A DNA stretch of 64,000 nt from Nomia melanderi (lineage: Eukaryota > Arthropoda > Insecta > Hymenoptera > Halictidae): the NCBI RefSeq assembly GCF_051020985.1, contig NC_135003.1, positions 7,185,501-7,249,500 on the forward strand, given 5' to 3'. Positions within the stretch are counted from its first letter, which is position 1; the number at the start of each line of letters is the position of its first letter. Of the stretch, positions 53,701 to 64,000 are shown in pieces. Position numbers and translations under genes: made by a program. The notes under the pieces were generated by a model. The model did no database searches. It had not been told where the DNA came from and saw only the letters and a program-made list of their open reading frames with translations.

Positions 53701-56700
53701 ACATCTAATGCCTCTGCCATAAGGCAAGCAACAATAGCCGTTGATCTTCTGTACATAGTCCTAAACATGTGTACTATTCGCATTGCGAATTTATTACTAG
53801 GATTCATCCAAGCATTTATGGCTGGTGATGCAGTACTCAATAAATTCCAATCTAATCGAGTATAATCAATTTTTCTGGTTATTGGAGTACGTGGTGGAGC
53901 AGCGAAGTTGAACCATACTGTTTTTAATTCTATAACACAGGAAACTGTATTTCCATTCCCTGCTTTTGATGCGAGACTAGCACATGTAGCACTGGTATTT
54001 ATCTGAACCCCATTAGGTAAATTCGTTGATGCTGTTTCTGGTTCAGCTGCAGTTGCAGTAGATGCTTTAATATAATAAATGAAATGTTAAAAATATATGC
54101 AAATGCATATCATACATGTTTATTCAGTTAATTATGATCATTGTATACCAGCTGTGTTATCTAATTCTTCTTGACTTTTTACGCTATCCGTATAAAACAC
54201 TTCAGTGTCTGCCTTTTTACTATCACCTCCATTTTCTCCTTTTTCAAATTGTGACCTCTTTACTACTTTAAGTTTAACACCTTCTAATCCACATTCAAAC
54301 ATTATAAAACCTAATCTGTCTTCGCCACTTCCCAAAGTAAATTCTTCCGTAGCTTGTGGAGGTCCGCTATGTTTCTATAGTAAATTATAATAAATTGTTA
54401 TACATAATTTATATAATTATATAAAAAATAGAAACATACACTTTTATCTTTATCATCCATGAACTGATGCATATAATAGTCGACACACTTTAATGGAGAA
54501 GTTATTCTAGTACACGTAAATAGTACTCTTGAATAATGAGCAGGGATTGCTGTTATAACAGCATCTTTCAAAATTGAAGATTCATTTCGAAGCCTACGTA
54601 ATTGAGAATGAGCTTTGCCTGTTACATTAATTGTTTAAATTAGTTTCTTAATTTATATATCATACTAGTGTATAATGACAGTATAAAATTACCTATATTC
54701 AATGTAACAACAATTTCTTCTTGTTGTTTTTCCGAAGTTTCTATGTAAACTGTTTCTCCACTGCCAATATCCGCTACTACAGCAGCTGTTTGATGGCCAG
54801 GTAAAAATGCTTTGCTAATTTTATTAACTTTTTTCTGATTTGTTAATACAGCTGGCTTATGAAATGTTTGAACGACTTCTCGAGCTTGTTTTCCAATATA
54901 AAATATTCCTGTGACATCGTCGAAACATATAGCAAATAATGACACGCATGTTAAATCACGAATATTCTCGAGAGCAGAGAATGATATGATTTCTTCAACA
55001 ACAGAAGCTTGTAATAATGTTATGTTCATCTAAAAAGATGTTAGATTATTACATAAAAATTGTTCCTATATAGAGGAGAAATTAATATAAATTTTTCCTT
55101 ACTTTTGGTAAAATAATACTGCCTTGTACTTGAGTCATAATACTTTCTTCATACAGATTAGTTTGTAGTGCAACTTTACCTGTTATTTAAAAGAAAAACC
55201 TATTAATAATACTCTTTTACATCATACATCAAGAAATTTCGTAATATTCGAACTAACGTTTGTCGTCACCCTGTCCATTTTTAACATTTCTTTCAGCAGT
55301 AGATCTTTTTGAGCTAGTTTGCACCTGACTCCAATATGATAAACTTTGATCCTGTTTTAAAATATTGGCGTCTTCAACTTTCCCAATACATTCATGATGA
55401 AGATGATTTAAAATAGATAACGGGTGTAGTGCGGCTAATGTTGGTATGATTGCATCGATGAAACGTTGCAAAGATTCTAGCACCATAGGAGTTAACATAA
55501 TATCTACATCTCCCTTAAATTTTACAATTACTGTTGTACGCGATCCACTCTCGTGCTGTGCTGCTAACAATTCTTCTTCGTTGTGGGTCGTATGATCTTG
55601 TTCACCTTCCATTTGACTTATAGTTGAACTATCCCAAAGATACGGGTGTGTGGGTGTTTTATTAGACGAACCAGCTGTAGGTGAACCATCTGATCGAGTG
55701 ATCATTTTCAAGGATGTAAACCCTTCAGCGATAGTTTCGAATTTCGGTACATATTTAACGCCAACATAAACTAATCTACCATCCTCAGTAGGTTGGAAAA
55801 GTGGTGTAGTAAATGCACCGCTTCCAGCAGGTATTGACGATTGGCTCCAATTTGAACAACGCACCTGAATTTAATAATACACTTCTTAATCATTGAAAAC
55901 TTGAAAAATACAGTACAATTGTATCCGATATTACCTGAGTTAAATGACTAACGTAACTTGACATCAGCAATGGAGAATCAACGATTGGTTTATTTATTTG
56001 CATATGTAAATTTACGAGGGTAACATCTTCTTGCGAAGATACAGCGGAAATAAAACTTGTGGAAGAAACAGAATGGCTGTCGGATGAGTCACGTAATATA
56101 CTGTGCCCGGTTGAATCAGTGTCGTTTTGGAAACTAGTATTTCGATTAACTCTGGGACTGCGTTTCGTGCTTGTCGTTTGCGGTTTGGCTCTTTCTAAAG
56201 TGTGTGCTTTTTCAGACACAGGGACATTTACATTCGCGGAACTTTCTACGATAGACAGATCCGACGAATACTTCTTTTTCATGCTATCATTTCGTGTTAA
56301 TACCGAACCAGATCCAATGATAGATTGGCGTAAACTAGATGTACGACTTCCGCTTAAACCATGACTGGTATCTTCATCAGCGGAATAGAATGCTTCTGAA
56401 TGGTTTTCCGAAGACATAGATATTGTTCGTTGAACCTAAAAGTACAGTCAGATATAATTAAAGTATGATAGACAAATATTTAATAAATGTAACTTAATAA
56501 ATTGTACCTCTTGCTTTACTCTTTCTTCAGACTCTGAGTTCACATACAATGAGTGATGAGAATCAGAAATGTTAATACTATCAACCGTTTTTGTAGCTAT
56601 TTGCAATGACTCAGAATAATTCGTGTCAGTAGACACAACTGGTAATGATTGTGGACTGTTAGGTTCGAATGGTTCCACGTCTGATGCATTGAAATAATCT

Positions 56701-59700
56701 ACCGCTAATTTAGAATCAGATACACTACTCTTAGGAGCAGCTTCAATTTCAGGAACACTTAAGATGGATTTACTGCGTTCCGTGTGTAATTTAGAATCTG
56801 AATCTAACTTCTGAGGTAGATGTGCAACAGGACTTGCATCAACTAACCGAGAGTATGGAACATCTCTTACGCTGCTTCCACTATAATAAAAATAAGAATA
56901 TTATGGCATTCAAATATAATAAGCAAACTCTTTAATAAAATATTGAATACCTAGATTCAATTTTACTAGTGATACTATTACATTTTGCGGAGCGTTTTGG
57001 AAATAAACATTTAAAAACAAATAAGTCATTTTTACATTAAAAAGAGATGAAAAGCTTGCGAGAAGCAGAAAATTTTCATTAAGATAGAACCCATAAAAAC
57101 TTAGAATACATTAAAAAATTACATCGATGTGCAACGTAAATAATATACATTTTTAATATTTTTATTCTTGTCATTAGTTTTTCTTCATTTTATTACGATT
57201 TAAAGTATGTATGATTACTCTATGGATTTTAGCATATGTAGCGACCATGCAATATTAAAAAAAAGTCATTAAAATCATTAATAAGCCGGTTCAAAGCTAT
57301 TCCGAAGATTACCGCATTGATGTATAAGAAAATCTTCTGCCCAGCAGTTTCCGTTCCCCACTGCATGCGAATGGACTTGCTGATGCAGTAATAAATTTTG
57401 TACTACTATTTTCTTCGATACCGGAATCTTTATTATGCTCTGCCACAGACCTTGGACGTTCAACACCTTTTTTCGAAGTGTGCGATCCATCCTGTGTAGC
57501 AGTTAGTTTTACTCCTACAACCGGATAATCTTGTAAAGACACATCTTTCAAGTTATAAGGCGAAGTATGGAATACCAGTTGACCATCATGTAAAATGGAC
57601 TGTCCGAAACCTTTTTCCTTTCCAGGTTCATTAATTCTAAAATAAGTAGAAAATAATGTACTTTTTCGTTTTTTCTTTTTTTTTTACTAAATATAAATTA
57701 CAAAAATGATATTATAAGTACTAAATATAGTCCTACCTATACGCAGCAACGTTAATACCATCTTGGAAATCATGATAACTTGGTTTAAAAAATCTCGGCC
57801 CATTTCGATTATTTCCAAAAAATGCACAACCACCTATGCAACCACATTTTGCTGGCTTTACGCCACTTTCTTGAGGCCATAAAAACCATAAACGTTTTGT
57901 GGCTTCATCATGTAATTTTAAATATTTATTTTGTACTAAATGTAAATTATGTTCGGGAGTTGGAAGTGAAATTGCTGCTTCTAAAATAACTGGACCTAAA
58001 GCTACTGATCCTACTTCTAACCAGACATCAGAACCATCACCTAGAATACAAAACAAATCGATGAAATAGTAAAAGTTTGCCAACAAAAGTGATATACTTT
58101 TTATAATTTTATTATACCTGACATACGACTGCTTGCATTATTGTGTGATCTCCCACTGCCTGTTGTATTAGTATTACTTGTATTTGCAAAGTGATCAGCT
58201 GCTGACACAAACTGTCGAACTACTGTTCTAGGTAATATACTAGTTACACCAGATTTAACATGTTGACCATGAAGATTACACGTGGAAATACGAATCGGAG
58301 ATATCCAAAGATGTACGGCTGTTCCTACCTCTTGAAAATGTAAATCAACTGCATCTATCGCTATTCTGGTCATTCTATATTTTATATCTTCAGAACTAGG
58401 ACATCTGAAATAACACAGTAAGTTTATTACCAATTTAGAAATGTTATTATTTATATAATATTATTGTATACCTATAGTGTTTATCAATGTCGCTATCAGG
58501 GCATTCTAAGGGAGGAATACCATGATGACAATGATGCGGCAAATCAGGAGGGCGTAAAGTATTTTCATTATTTTTTACCATTAGTAAAAATGTTTCCAGA
58601 GATGTAATAAGATGATGCAACTGTGGAGAAGTCATTTTTCCAGTTAATTTACCCAATTGTACTTCAATTAACCATGCATATTCCAATGTTTCTTGATCTA
58701 AACTTCTTCCTTCGTTACTGAACATTGCATGCCCTCTAACTTGCAATGCACTTAACATTAAATGTCCTTGATTCAAGTGACGTTCTTTGTTTGACCGTAC
58801 CACATTATCAGTGAGCAACGCAATAGCAGGCGAGAGAAGTAACTGAAGTTCAGTTTCTCTATATCGTTTTTTCATTTCAAATCCGAATCGTTCAAGAAGT
58901 ATAACGGGACAAGGAGGATCATTTTCACCGCAATTTTTAATTAGATGGGCTTGTATATCGTGCATGGTGATTCCAACAACTACTTCCAGTGGTCTATAAT
59001 CTCTAGGATCAAATGACTTTGATTTTGCATCTTCATCATCTACAGATTCAATACTGCTATTCTGTACATCTCTGTCTTTACTTCTCTCTGTAGTCGTAGA
59101 TGTAGGATTCGTTCTACTTTGCTGCATGTCAGTAAACGTTTGATAATCACCGAATAAGTTCTCTTTTAAATGTATAAAATTTTTTAACAATGACCCATAT
59201 AAAAACAATATGGATGGGCCTATTTCGAGATCTAAACTAACTTTGTCAGGAGCTATAGATTGTGGATCAAATTTCTGGCTACCATTTGTTGTCCATTGAA
59301 GACCAGGTGATTTTCTACATCGAGGTATCCTCATTGGGGATAAAAGAATTTCTTCTTTCTCTGGTGTTGTGATATTTGCTTGTGGGGTAGGTCCTAGAGG
59401 TGGACACAGATGATATGTATAATTAATACTTAATGCCACAATTGGTACAGACCAACAGTCAACCCAACCTGCACCCTTCTGACAAACATTTCTCCATTTC
59501 TTATTTTTACTTAATTCTGATAAATATATGTGTGATCCATCACGTGTCATAATCTTTGCATTTTTATGCAAAGCTAACAGAATCGTATGATTTGTGTTGA
59601 CTTCGGGTAAGTAAAAGGAAAGGTCAACGCTTTCACCTTGAATCCAAAAACGTAAAGGTATCGTAACGGGCAGATAGTCGACAAATGGGAGATCGAATGA

Positions 59701-61749
59701 TAGCTCAAAGAATTCTCCGCAAAAAGCTATGTGCGCATTTTCTTGATTCTGCGATGAACAATCGATCCAATTATATTCATTACATAACGTGATTAATTCA
59801 AATTCCTTTAATACTAAATTAAACTTCCACGTATAAGGTACAAAATGTAAAATATCAGGTCTGGCTTTACTGGCCCAATCATTAATCATATCCTGAAAAA
59901 ATTCTTTGTGCGAATAAACTAAGTTAGCAGTGGCTTTGCATCCAGTTAAATTCAGTGTCCATTCCTGATGATCATTCCATCTTATCGGATAATGACATTT
60001 AATACCAAATTCTAACGTTTCACTTTCAACTAAACTTCGATATTGTAAACTTGTAGTTGCTTCTAAATGCAACAATTGACCTGTTATTTTCGTGGTATAT
60101 CCATCTTGTAAAACTATCCATGGCATAGTAATTTCCAGATATGAACCAGGTCCTACATTAATATGAACAGCATTCGTTTCAGTATTCTTACTAAAGAGTA
60201 TGTCAATTGTGGCTTCATTTAATGTTGATAATCTAATATCAAATGACTGGACTTGTCTTTTTTCTCCAGTCACAGGAGGTTTTGTAACTTTCAATGGCTG
60301 ATAATCATTTGGGAAAAAGAACTTAAATAAGTGTTCTCTTTGTCTATCTGCCCAAGGTCCATAACTGAAATCTGTACCTTTTCCACACTTAATATCAATA
60401 CCCCAAATTGGTGGCATAGCCTCTACCATATCTCCATTTACTAACTGAATCATTTCTGGATGTTCAGGAACAAATCCAGGTTCATCCATATAGTAATAAA
60501 CTTCCATATTGTTCGAGCTCAATACAACAAATCCTTCTCCCATGTATCTAGGGGGATCATCCACCATACCAGTATATTTTGGGCTAGGTGCTAAAATGAC
60601 TTTGAAATTTTCTGCTTTACACTTTGTAAAGTGCATGAAATGATCATGTCGGGATGCTGCTGGTTTTGTAGAATATACAAAATGTGCTTCTTCTACAGTT
60701 ATCGATAAAGTTGTTGGAACCAATCGATTACCAAATACTAATCTTCCCTGAAACAACAAAATTTGTTATGAGTACATTTAAAAAAAATGTCTATTTACTT
60801 GAAAAATACACAATGAACTAACCGTGCAGACATCTAATTTAATAACAGGTATTAAATCTCTCCAAGTTCGAGCTATAACGTGAGCTTCCTTTTTTCTAAT
60901 ATTATCAACATGACGGGAAACATCCATTGCATTTATTTGTTGGCGAGTTTCATTAGCAGTTTTCTTAAATGATTCTGTATCACGATCATCGATATTAACA
61001 GTATAATCTTCTTCATCAGGAAACATTTGGGGTGTAAGACCAAATGATTTTTCTAATTGTGCATACAGTTGACAGCGATTGTAAACATGTAATTCAAAGC
61101 CATTTAACATGACTGATAATCGAGTATCGGAATGTGATAGATCTAAAAAGGAATATCCTTTTCCATTAAAAGCAGTTTACTTTTATTTAAAAGAGAGAAA
61201 ACTAAAAATCATGATATTTATACAATAAATAAAAATATATTATAATTCATTTAAAGTACCTTCAGATACATCTTTGGGAACATAACTCCTCCACCATCTA
61301 AATATAAGCCATCCATCCTGAACTCTGATACTATAATCTGTTGTAATATAAACTATATCTCTAAACATTATTTTCCCGCTTAATACACTTAGAGTAAAAG
61401 AGCCTAATAATAGAAGAAAATTGGTTGCAATTAGTTTGTAGAATATAATATATTAAAGTAAAACAATATATCATGAATCATGTTTTCAATACTCACCTAC
61501 TTTAACATACCCATCTCTAATAACAAATCGATTTAATAATTTTGTTAATATGTAACCGATGACTCTGCTATTATAATAAGCTATATAAATAATCCAAGCA
61601 GTAGCAGATACTAATGAGCAAAGTAAATATATAAAACTACTATCCATCTTAAGATCATCGAGGATGACATGATCGGAATAATTCCAGAAAGCTGGTTCAA
61701 TTCCAGACAAAGATGGAACTGTAGCATTATACAGCTCATTCTCCTCCAT
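39595..61749 (-). CDS. tweek: tweek/BLTP1 (KIAA1109) bridge-like lipid transfer protein, complete, 48 coding exons
   Basis: Homologue of Drosophila tweek, human KIAA1109/BLTP1, worm LPD-3 and yeast Csf1. This family forms a long hydrophobic groove that moves lipids between the endoplasmic reticulum and other membranes; fly tweek acts in synaptic vesicle endocytosis. Seen: ATG at 61747-61749, stop at 39595-39597, and 48 exons joined by GT-AG introns with consistent phase, totalling 15,078 nt or about 5,025 residues, close to the family's usual length. Recognisable family blocks include the N-terminal membrane anchor followed by YYNSR, the MLNGFELHVYNR block, INEPGK, SASFKYDMRKLSEI, LQLPSLDI.FSSKRAE and the C-terminal DYILQKLGF.HARTTIPKW. 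Exon coordinates are given in the block entries. Splice sites were chosen by eye; the donor of exon 30 is ambiguous by 12 nt and that of exon 42 by 6 nt. No frameshift or internal stop was seen, so the gene looks intact. Confidence 0.95.
44773..46555 (-). other. tweek: tweek exons 29-35: coiled and acidic linker region
   Basis: Exons 46395-46555, 46116-46324, 45699-45928, 45402-45620, 45236-45307, 45018-45173 and 44773-44952 encode residues about 3524-3932. Exon 31 is charged and probably helical (LDAKKRSKLIEKEMNEQAKI), followed by NDLRSLGASHGTIEQEMKRL, a stretch known from the vertebrate protein. Exon 30 ends in an acidic segment and then GTTAAA-(A)6-GTATGG, giving two possible phase-0 donors (exon end at 46116 or 46128). 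Exon 35 ends INSGKCVLHTKD, close to the family text. Exons 33 (72 nt) and 34 have no ATG and were placed from splice sites. Confidence 0.85.
46627..50185 (-). other. tweek: tweek exons 22-28: C-central groove region
   Basis: Exons 49882-50185, 49411-49809, 48825-49337, 48331-48746, 47747-48188, 47407-47654 and 46627-47321 encode residues about 2519-3523. Family-like blocks include DAHLIFEPLLSSLSVMPQQM, FSLNIRYISQQVNMPLLRLLHQ, CWKTIYYLLDLYATRPETK, TGERTRLVIFGVARIHRTRW and ATTPTNSAVRLETGAVELQL. The intron between exons 22 and 23 (49810-49881) is only 72 bp and stays open in frame. Exon 27 ends IIRIK at donor gtacga, chosen because exon 28 then continues RIQLTATTPTNS; an earlier GT at TNSP is also in phase. 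Confidence 0.88.
50303..52228 (-). other. tweek: tweek exons 18-21: histidine- and proline-rich linker with a 30-nt microexon
   Basis: Exons 52090-52228, 51116-51358, 50418-50674 and 50303-50332 encode residues about 2296-2518. The segment is acidic, then His-rich (HTDHMHKHIHVK), then Pro/Ser-rich (TPVPGPDSLTSPSPPVVHP) and Gly/Ser-rich, so it is probably a disordered spacer between groove segments. Exon 21 is a microexon of 30 nt encoding VFRAEQKSLK, flanked by tacatag and gtattt. The introns here are the longest of the gene: 52229-53254 (1,026 bp), 51359-52089 (731 bp) and 50675-51115 (441 bp). The length and low complexity make alternative splicing likely, which is an inference. Confidence 0.82.
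51420..51479. repeat. (AT)n low-complexity run in tweek intron 18
   Basis: Alternating AT/GT-AT dinucleotides within the 731-bp intron between exons 18 and 19. Confidence 0.8.
52847..52892 (-). other. candidate unannotated 46-nt cassette (poison) exon in tweek intron 17
   Basis: On the minus strand a strong acceptor, t(9)cag, is followed by 46 nt that stay open in the incoming phase and then by the donor gtaaga. Inclusion would shift the frame and bring TGA into exon 18 after eight codons. This is a prediction only; the reading frame without it is intact. Confidence 0.3.
53255..56435 (-). other. tweek: tweek exons 9-17: central groove region
   Basis: Exons 55935-56435, 55258-55864, 55103-55179, 54693-55029, 54440-54618, 54149-54374, 53676-54064, 53437-53598 and 53255-53380 encode residues about 1428-2295. 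Exon 9 begins with a serine-rich, probably disordered stretch. Exons 10-13 carry typical family text such as CRIGKV-like RKVALQTNLYEESIM, IMTQVQGSI and CVSLFAICFDDV. Exon 15 includes the block RKIDYTRLDWNLLSTASPA.NAWMNPSNK. Every junction is in phase; the donors are mostly gtaa or gtat types and the acceptors end in cag or tag. The 77-nt exon 11 has no ATG and was placed from its splice sites. Confidence 0.9.
56508..58404 (-). other. tweek: tweek exons 5-8: conserved core plus serine-rich linker
   Basis: Exons 58118-58404, 57737-58040, 57313-57636 and 56508-56880 encode residues about 999-1427. Exon 6 carries a cysteine-rich loop (CGCIGGCAFFGN) and ends at the family motif INEPGK, which is completed by exon 7. 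The second half of exon 7 and all of exon 8 are rich in Ser, Thr, Glu and Asp and look disordered. Exon 7 is also open in a second frame, but only the frame beginning INEPGKEKGFGQS joins both neighbours in phase. The intron before exon 8 (56881-57312, 432 bp) is AT-rich and shows nothing coding. Confidence 0.88.
58472..60747 (-). other. tweek: tweek exon 4: 2,276-nt exon with the N-terminal groove repeats
   Basis: One uninterrupted exon encoding residues about 240-998, by far the longest exon of the gene. It starts in phase 0 (GRLVFGNRLVPTTL) after the exon 3 donor and ends in phase 2 (DIDKHYR). Conserved-looking stretches include GIDIKCGKGTDFSYGPWADR, FFPNDYQPLKV and YCPLGPTP-like segments. 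An acidic, serine-rich linker (about SVDDEDAKSKSFDPRDYRPL) precedes EVVVGITMHDIQAHLIKNCG. In family terms this is part of the repeating beta-groove that forms the lipid conduit; the individual repeat borders cannot be drawn by eye. Confidence 0.93.
60823..61749 (-). other. tweek: tweek exons 1-3: membrane anchor and first groove segment
   Basis: Exons 61497-61749, 61260-61403 and 60823-61142 encode residues 1-239. Residues about 38-58 form one hydrophobic span (SSFIYLLCSLVSATAWIIYI) followed by AYYNSRVIG, matching the single N-terminal transmembrane segment that anchors BLTP1 proteins in the ER. Residues 85-132 (SFTLSVLSGKIMFRDIVYIT) begin the chorein-like beta-groove, as in other bridge-like lipid transfer proteins. 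Exon 1 ends with a consensus donor gtgagt in phase 1, and exon 2 restores GGC at the junction. The first ATG lies in the context cacaATGG, and no other in-frame start nearby fits the family N-terminus. Confidence 0.92.
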
Positions 61750-63004
61750 TGTGATATTTTTCTTATAATTATAAAATCAAGAACTATTACTCATTTTGTT
61801 ATTAAACACTAAAAATACAAAGAAAAAATATTTATTAAAATAACAAAAATATAAAGAATATTACTTAAAATCTAAACTTTTTCCTTCATGATTAATAAAT
61901 TTATAATTCTTAATTTATTGCAATTGTGTCTTACCATTTTCAAATTTTTCTCTCAAAATTAAATGCAAGTTATTGTTAATATTCATTGGTCGTTATAAGA
62001 CTGATAAACGAAAAAGTAAAGATTGTAAACATAACCTAAATGATAAGTCCTAATTAAACAATATTTTTTAAAACTGACAATAATTATGTTATATATTCAA
62101 TTATATTTATCGATTTTAATAGTTATTACTAATATTAATTATTTAAAGAAGTAATCATTTTTTATCGTGAAAATGAACATCAAAATCAACATAAAAAAAC
62201 ATTTACTGTTATCAATATTAGAAGATAGTAACTATACGTAGTTATTTGTTTCTTGGTACATTGTGTTAGTTAAATAATTATAAAGTTATCAACGAAAGTA
62301 CTTACATGTACAGTGTATTACAATCAAAACGTATCATTTTCAAAAATGTTTTATTAATAAATGCTAAGTAAAACTAATATGTTGGATTAGTTTACCTTTA
62401 TTTGGTTCTTATATAAGGATAGCATTCAATTTTTGTTGTGTCACTCATGGTTTAATGTTTATTAGTATATCAGTTTTAATAGATGTCATAGAACTGTCAT
62501 CGATGGACAGTAATACACATAACCACTCCATAGTTGACTACTGTCACTGACTATAAATGTAAGAATGAAGTACAATCTTCTATTGTTAATGCTCCCTTCA
62601 AAATACACATGTAAAAGGGGTGATCAAAATATACATTTTTGTGTTTGTTCATTGTAAATGAAAATATATTTTTAAAATCTTCTGTTTAGTATAAAAATTA
62701 ATTAAAACTGTAGAGTATATGAAAAGACAGTTTAATACCTTTCAAATTTATTGATTTTATATCCCAAAATGTTACCTCTTTAGAAAATTTTGGTCGAAAA
62801 GGTTGGTTACTGCAGCAGTGATTTCTGAGCACAAGTGTTTATGGGTATTTACTAGTATGATGATAGCGGGTTTTTATGGTTCTGTTAAGTTGTGTACCTA
62901 TAAAATTCGTGTAAAAACTGTGTCTAAGAAGTGATTTATAATGCAGTTATAATTGTTTATGATCAGTTTTAGTTAAAAATTAGTCTACTTCAGTATATGG
63001 TAAA
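61750..63004. promoter_or_regulatory. divergent intergenic region between tweek and RecQ5
   Basis: 1,255 bp between the start codons of two head-to-head genes. It must contain the 5' UTRs and promoters of both unless either gene has a distant non-coding first exon. It is AT-rich with no open frame of note. A short inverted repeat (CTGTC-ATCGATG-GACAG) lies at about 62496-62512. There is no convincing TATA box at a sensible distance from either ATG. A shared bidirectional promoter is plausible but not shown. Confidence 0.6.
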
Positions 63005-64000
63005 ATGCTGTCAACTGTTTTAAAAACTGTATTTGGTCATGATGATTTTAAAAGCGATATTCAAAAACGTGCAACCACCGCTATTTACAAAGGTTGAAAC
63101 CTGATTTAATTAATTATACATTATATTTGTTTATGCACGTGTAAATATTAATCAGTGTTTTGTTTATGAATGATTATACATGTCCAGGTAAAGATGATGT
63201 ATTTGTATGTATGCCAACTGGGGGTGGTAAATCACTTTGTTTTCAACTGCCAGCCGTAATGAAGGAAAATAAAGTTACAATAGTTTTTTCACCACTATTA
63301 GCTCTTATGAAGGTATATATTATGGATGGATTAATTTAAAAAATAACTAAATATTGATAGAATGAGTTATATAACATTAATTTTATATTACAGAATCAAG
63401 TAGATTCTTTAGTTAGCAAAAAGATAAATGCAAGTTCATTAAATTCGACAACATCGACTAAAGAAAGAAATGCAATAATAAAGGATTTATCATCTACTTC
63501 GCCGAAGACCAAGTTGTTATATGTTACTCCAGAAATGGGAGCACAGCAACATTTTCAGGTTTTTATTTTATTATACTCATGTTAAAATTATTAAATAAGA
63601 ACATTTACAAATAACTGCTAACACTTTTTTAAGGATATGATAGTCAAATTAAAAAAGGCAAAAGCATTGGCTTATTTTGTTATTGATGAAGCTCATTGTT
63701 TAAGTCAATGGGGTCATGATTTTAGGCCCAGTTATAGACAGTTAGGAGTATTTAAAAAATTATGTCCTAATATCCCTATAGTTGCACTAACAGCTACTGC
63801 TGCTAAAGAGGTATATTTTTCAAATTGTTTATAGAAACATATTTTAGAATTGTTTAATATAATATGTATTATTATAGGTTAAAGATGATATACTTCAATG
63901 TTTAAACATGAAAAATCCCCTGATATTTTCAGTACCTGTATTTCGACCTAATCTTTATTATGATATGTGGTTCTTAGAAGCCTTAGATAAGCCATTCGAA
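63005..64000 (+). CDS. RecQ5: RecQ5-type ATP-dependent DNA helicase, N-terminal 226 codons (runs off window)
   Basis: Exons 63005-63092, 63188-63312, 63394-63558, 63634-63810 and 63878-64000 (the last continues) join in phase. This is a superfamily-2 3'-5' DNA helicase that in other animals suppresses recombination and works at stalled forks and transcription sites in the nucleus. Seen: motif 0/I with CMPTGGGKS (Walker A lysine about residue 44), motif Ia FSPLLALMKNQVD, motif II DEAH at 144-147 followed by the RecQ aromatic-rich loop CLSQWGHDFRP, and motif III ALTATA at about 177-182. The N-terminus FGHDDFKSDIQ directly before the helicase core, with no long N-terminal extension, matches RecQ5 rather than BLM or WRN. 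An in-frame TAG at 62981-62983 supports the start. The first donor (gttgaa) is weak, but the frame hits TGA directly after it. Helicase C and later domains lie outside. Confidence 0.9.

Noticed and set aside
57278..57490. Alternative minus-strand frame in tweek exon 7 (MDRTLRKKVLNV...)
   Set aside because: Only the other frame continues from INEPGK and joins exon 8 in phase 2; this one would break the chain.
62430..62640. Possible small gene in the tweek-RecQ5 interval
   Set aside because: No frame above background length and no splice-bounded exon; treated as promoter/5' UTR sequence.
1..64000. CRISPR arrays, bacterial operons or prophage
   Set aside because: The window is spliced eukaryotic DNA; no regularly spaced repeats of the CRISPR type occur and no Shine-Dalgarno-led frames were seen.

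Overview
The window is animal nuclear DNA, almost certainly from an insect and most likely a hymenopteran. It is AT-rich with CpG-rich patches, has compact GT-AG introns (many of 65-110 bp), and carries DNA-transposon remnants and solo LTRs. It shows no operons, tRNA or rRNA. The insect and hymenopteran placement is an inference from gene structure and remembered protein resemblance, not from a database search.

Two genes fill the right-hand 24.5 kb. The first, on the minus strand (39595-61749), is a complete homologue of tweek / KIAA1109 / BLTP1, a giant bridge-like lipid transfer protein. I could join 48 coding exons whose phases agree from ATG to stop, giving a protein of about 5,025 residues, close to the roughly 5,000 residues known for this family. 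The second, on the plus strand from 63005 and running off the window, is the first 226 codons (five exons) of a RecQ5-type DNA helicase. The two are head to head, separated by 1,255 bp that probably holds both promoters. The two proteins have no known shared pathway.

The left 39.5 kb (1 to about 39470) has no coding gene that I can support. It holds interspersed repeats: two solo LTRs with 4-bp target duplications (4531-4830 and 19819-20064); a set of TTAA-flanked, piggyBac-like miniature elements (12090-12276, 16422-16718, 19590-19773, 20119-20342, 24450-24700, 25560-25772); a second TTAA family (6634-6890, 16197-16425, about 27270-27370); a 260-bp inverted-repeat element (2434-2693); short tandem repeats; and a pair of diverged direct repeats that both fold into a hairpin (12031 and 12454). 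The rest is unique-looking intergenic sequence, possibly regulatory.

The points most worth checking are in tweek. Two very short introns (43053-43121 and 49810-49881) are multiples of three and free of stop codons, so retention would lengthen the protein; one would insert a strongly hydrophobic, membrane-span-like segment. There is also a 46-nt candidate poison exon at 52847-52892, a 30-nt microexon, and a tandem donor pair 6 nt apart.
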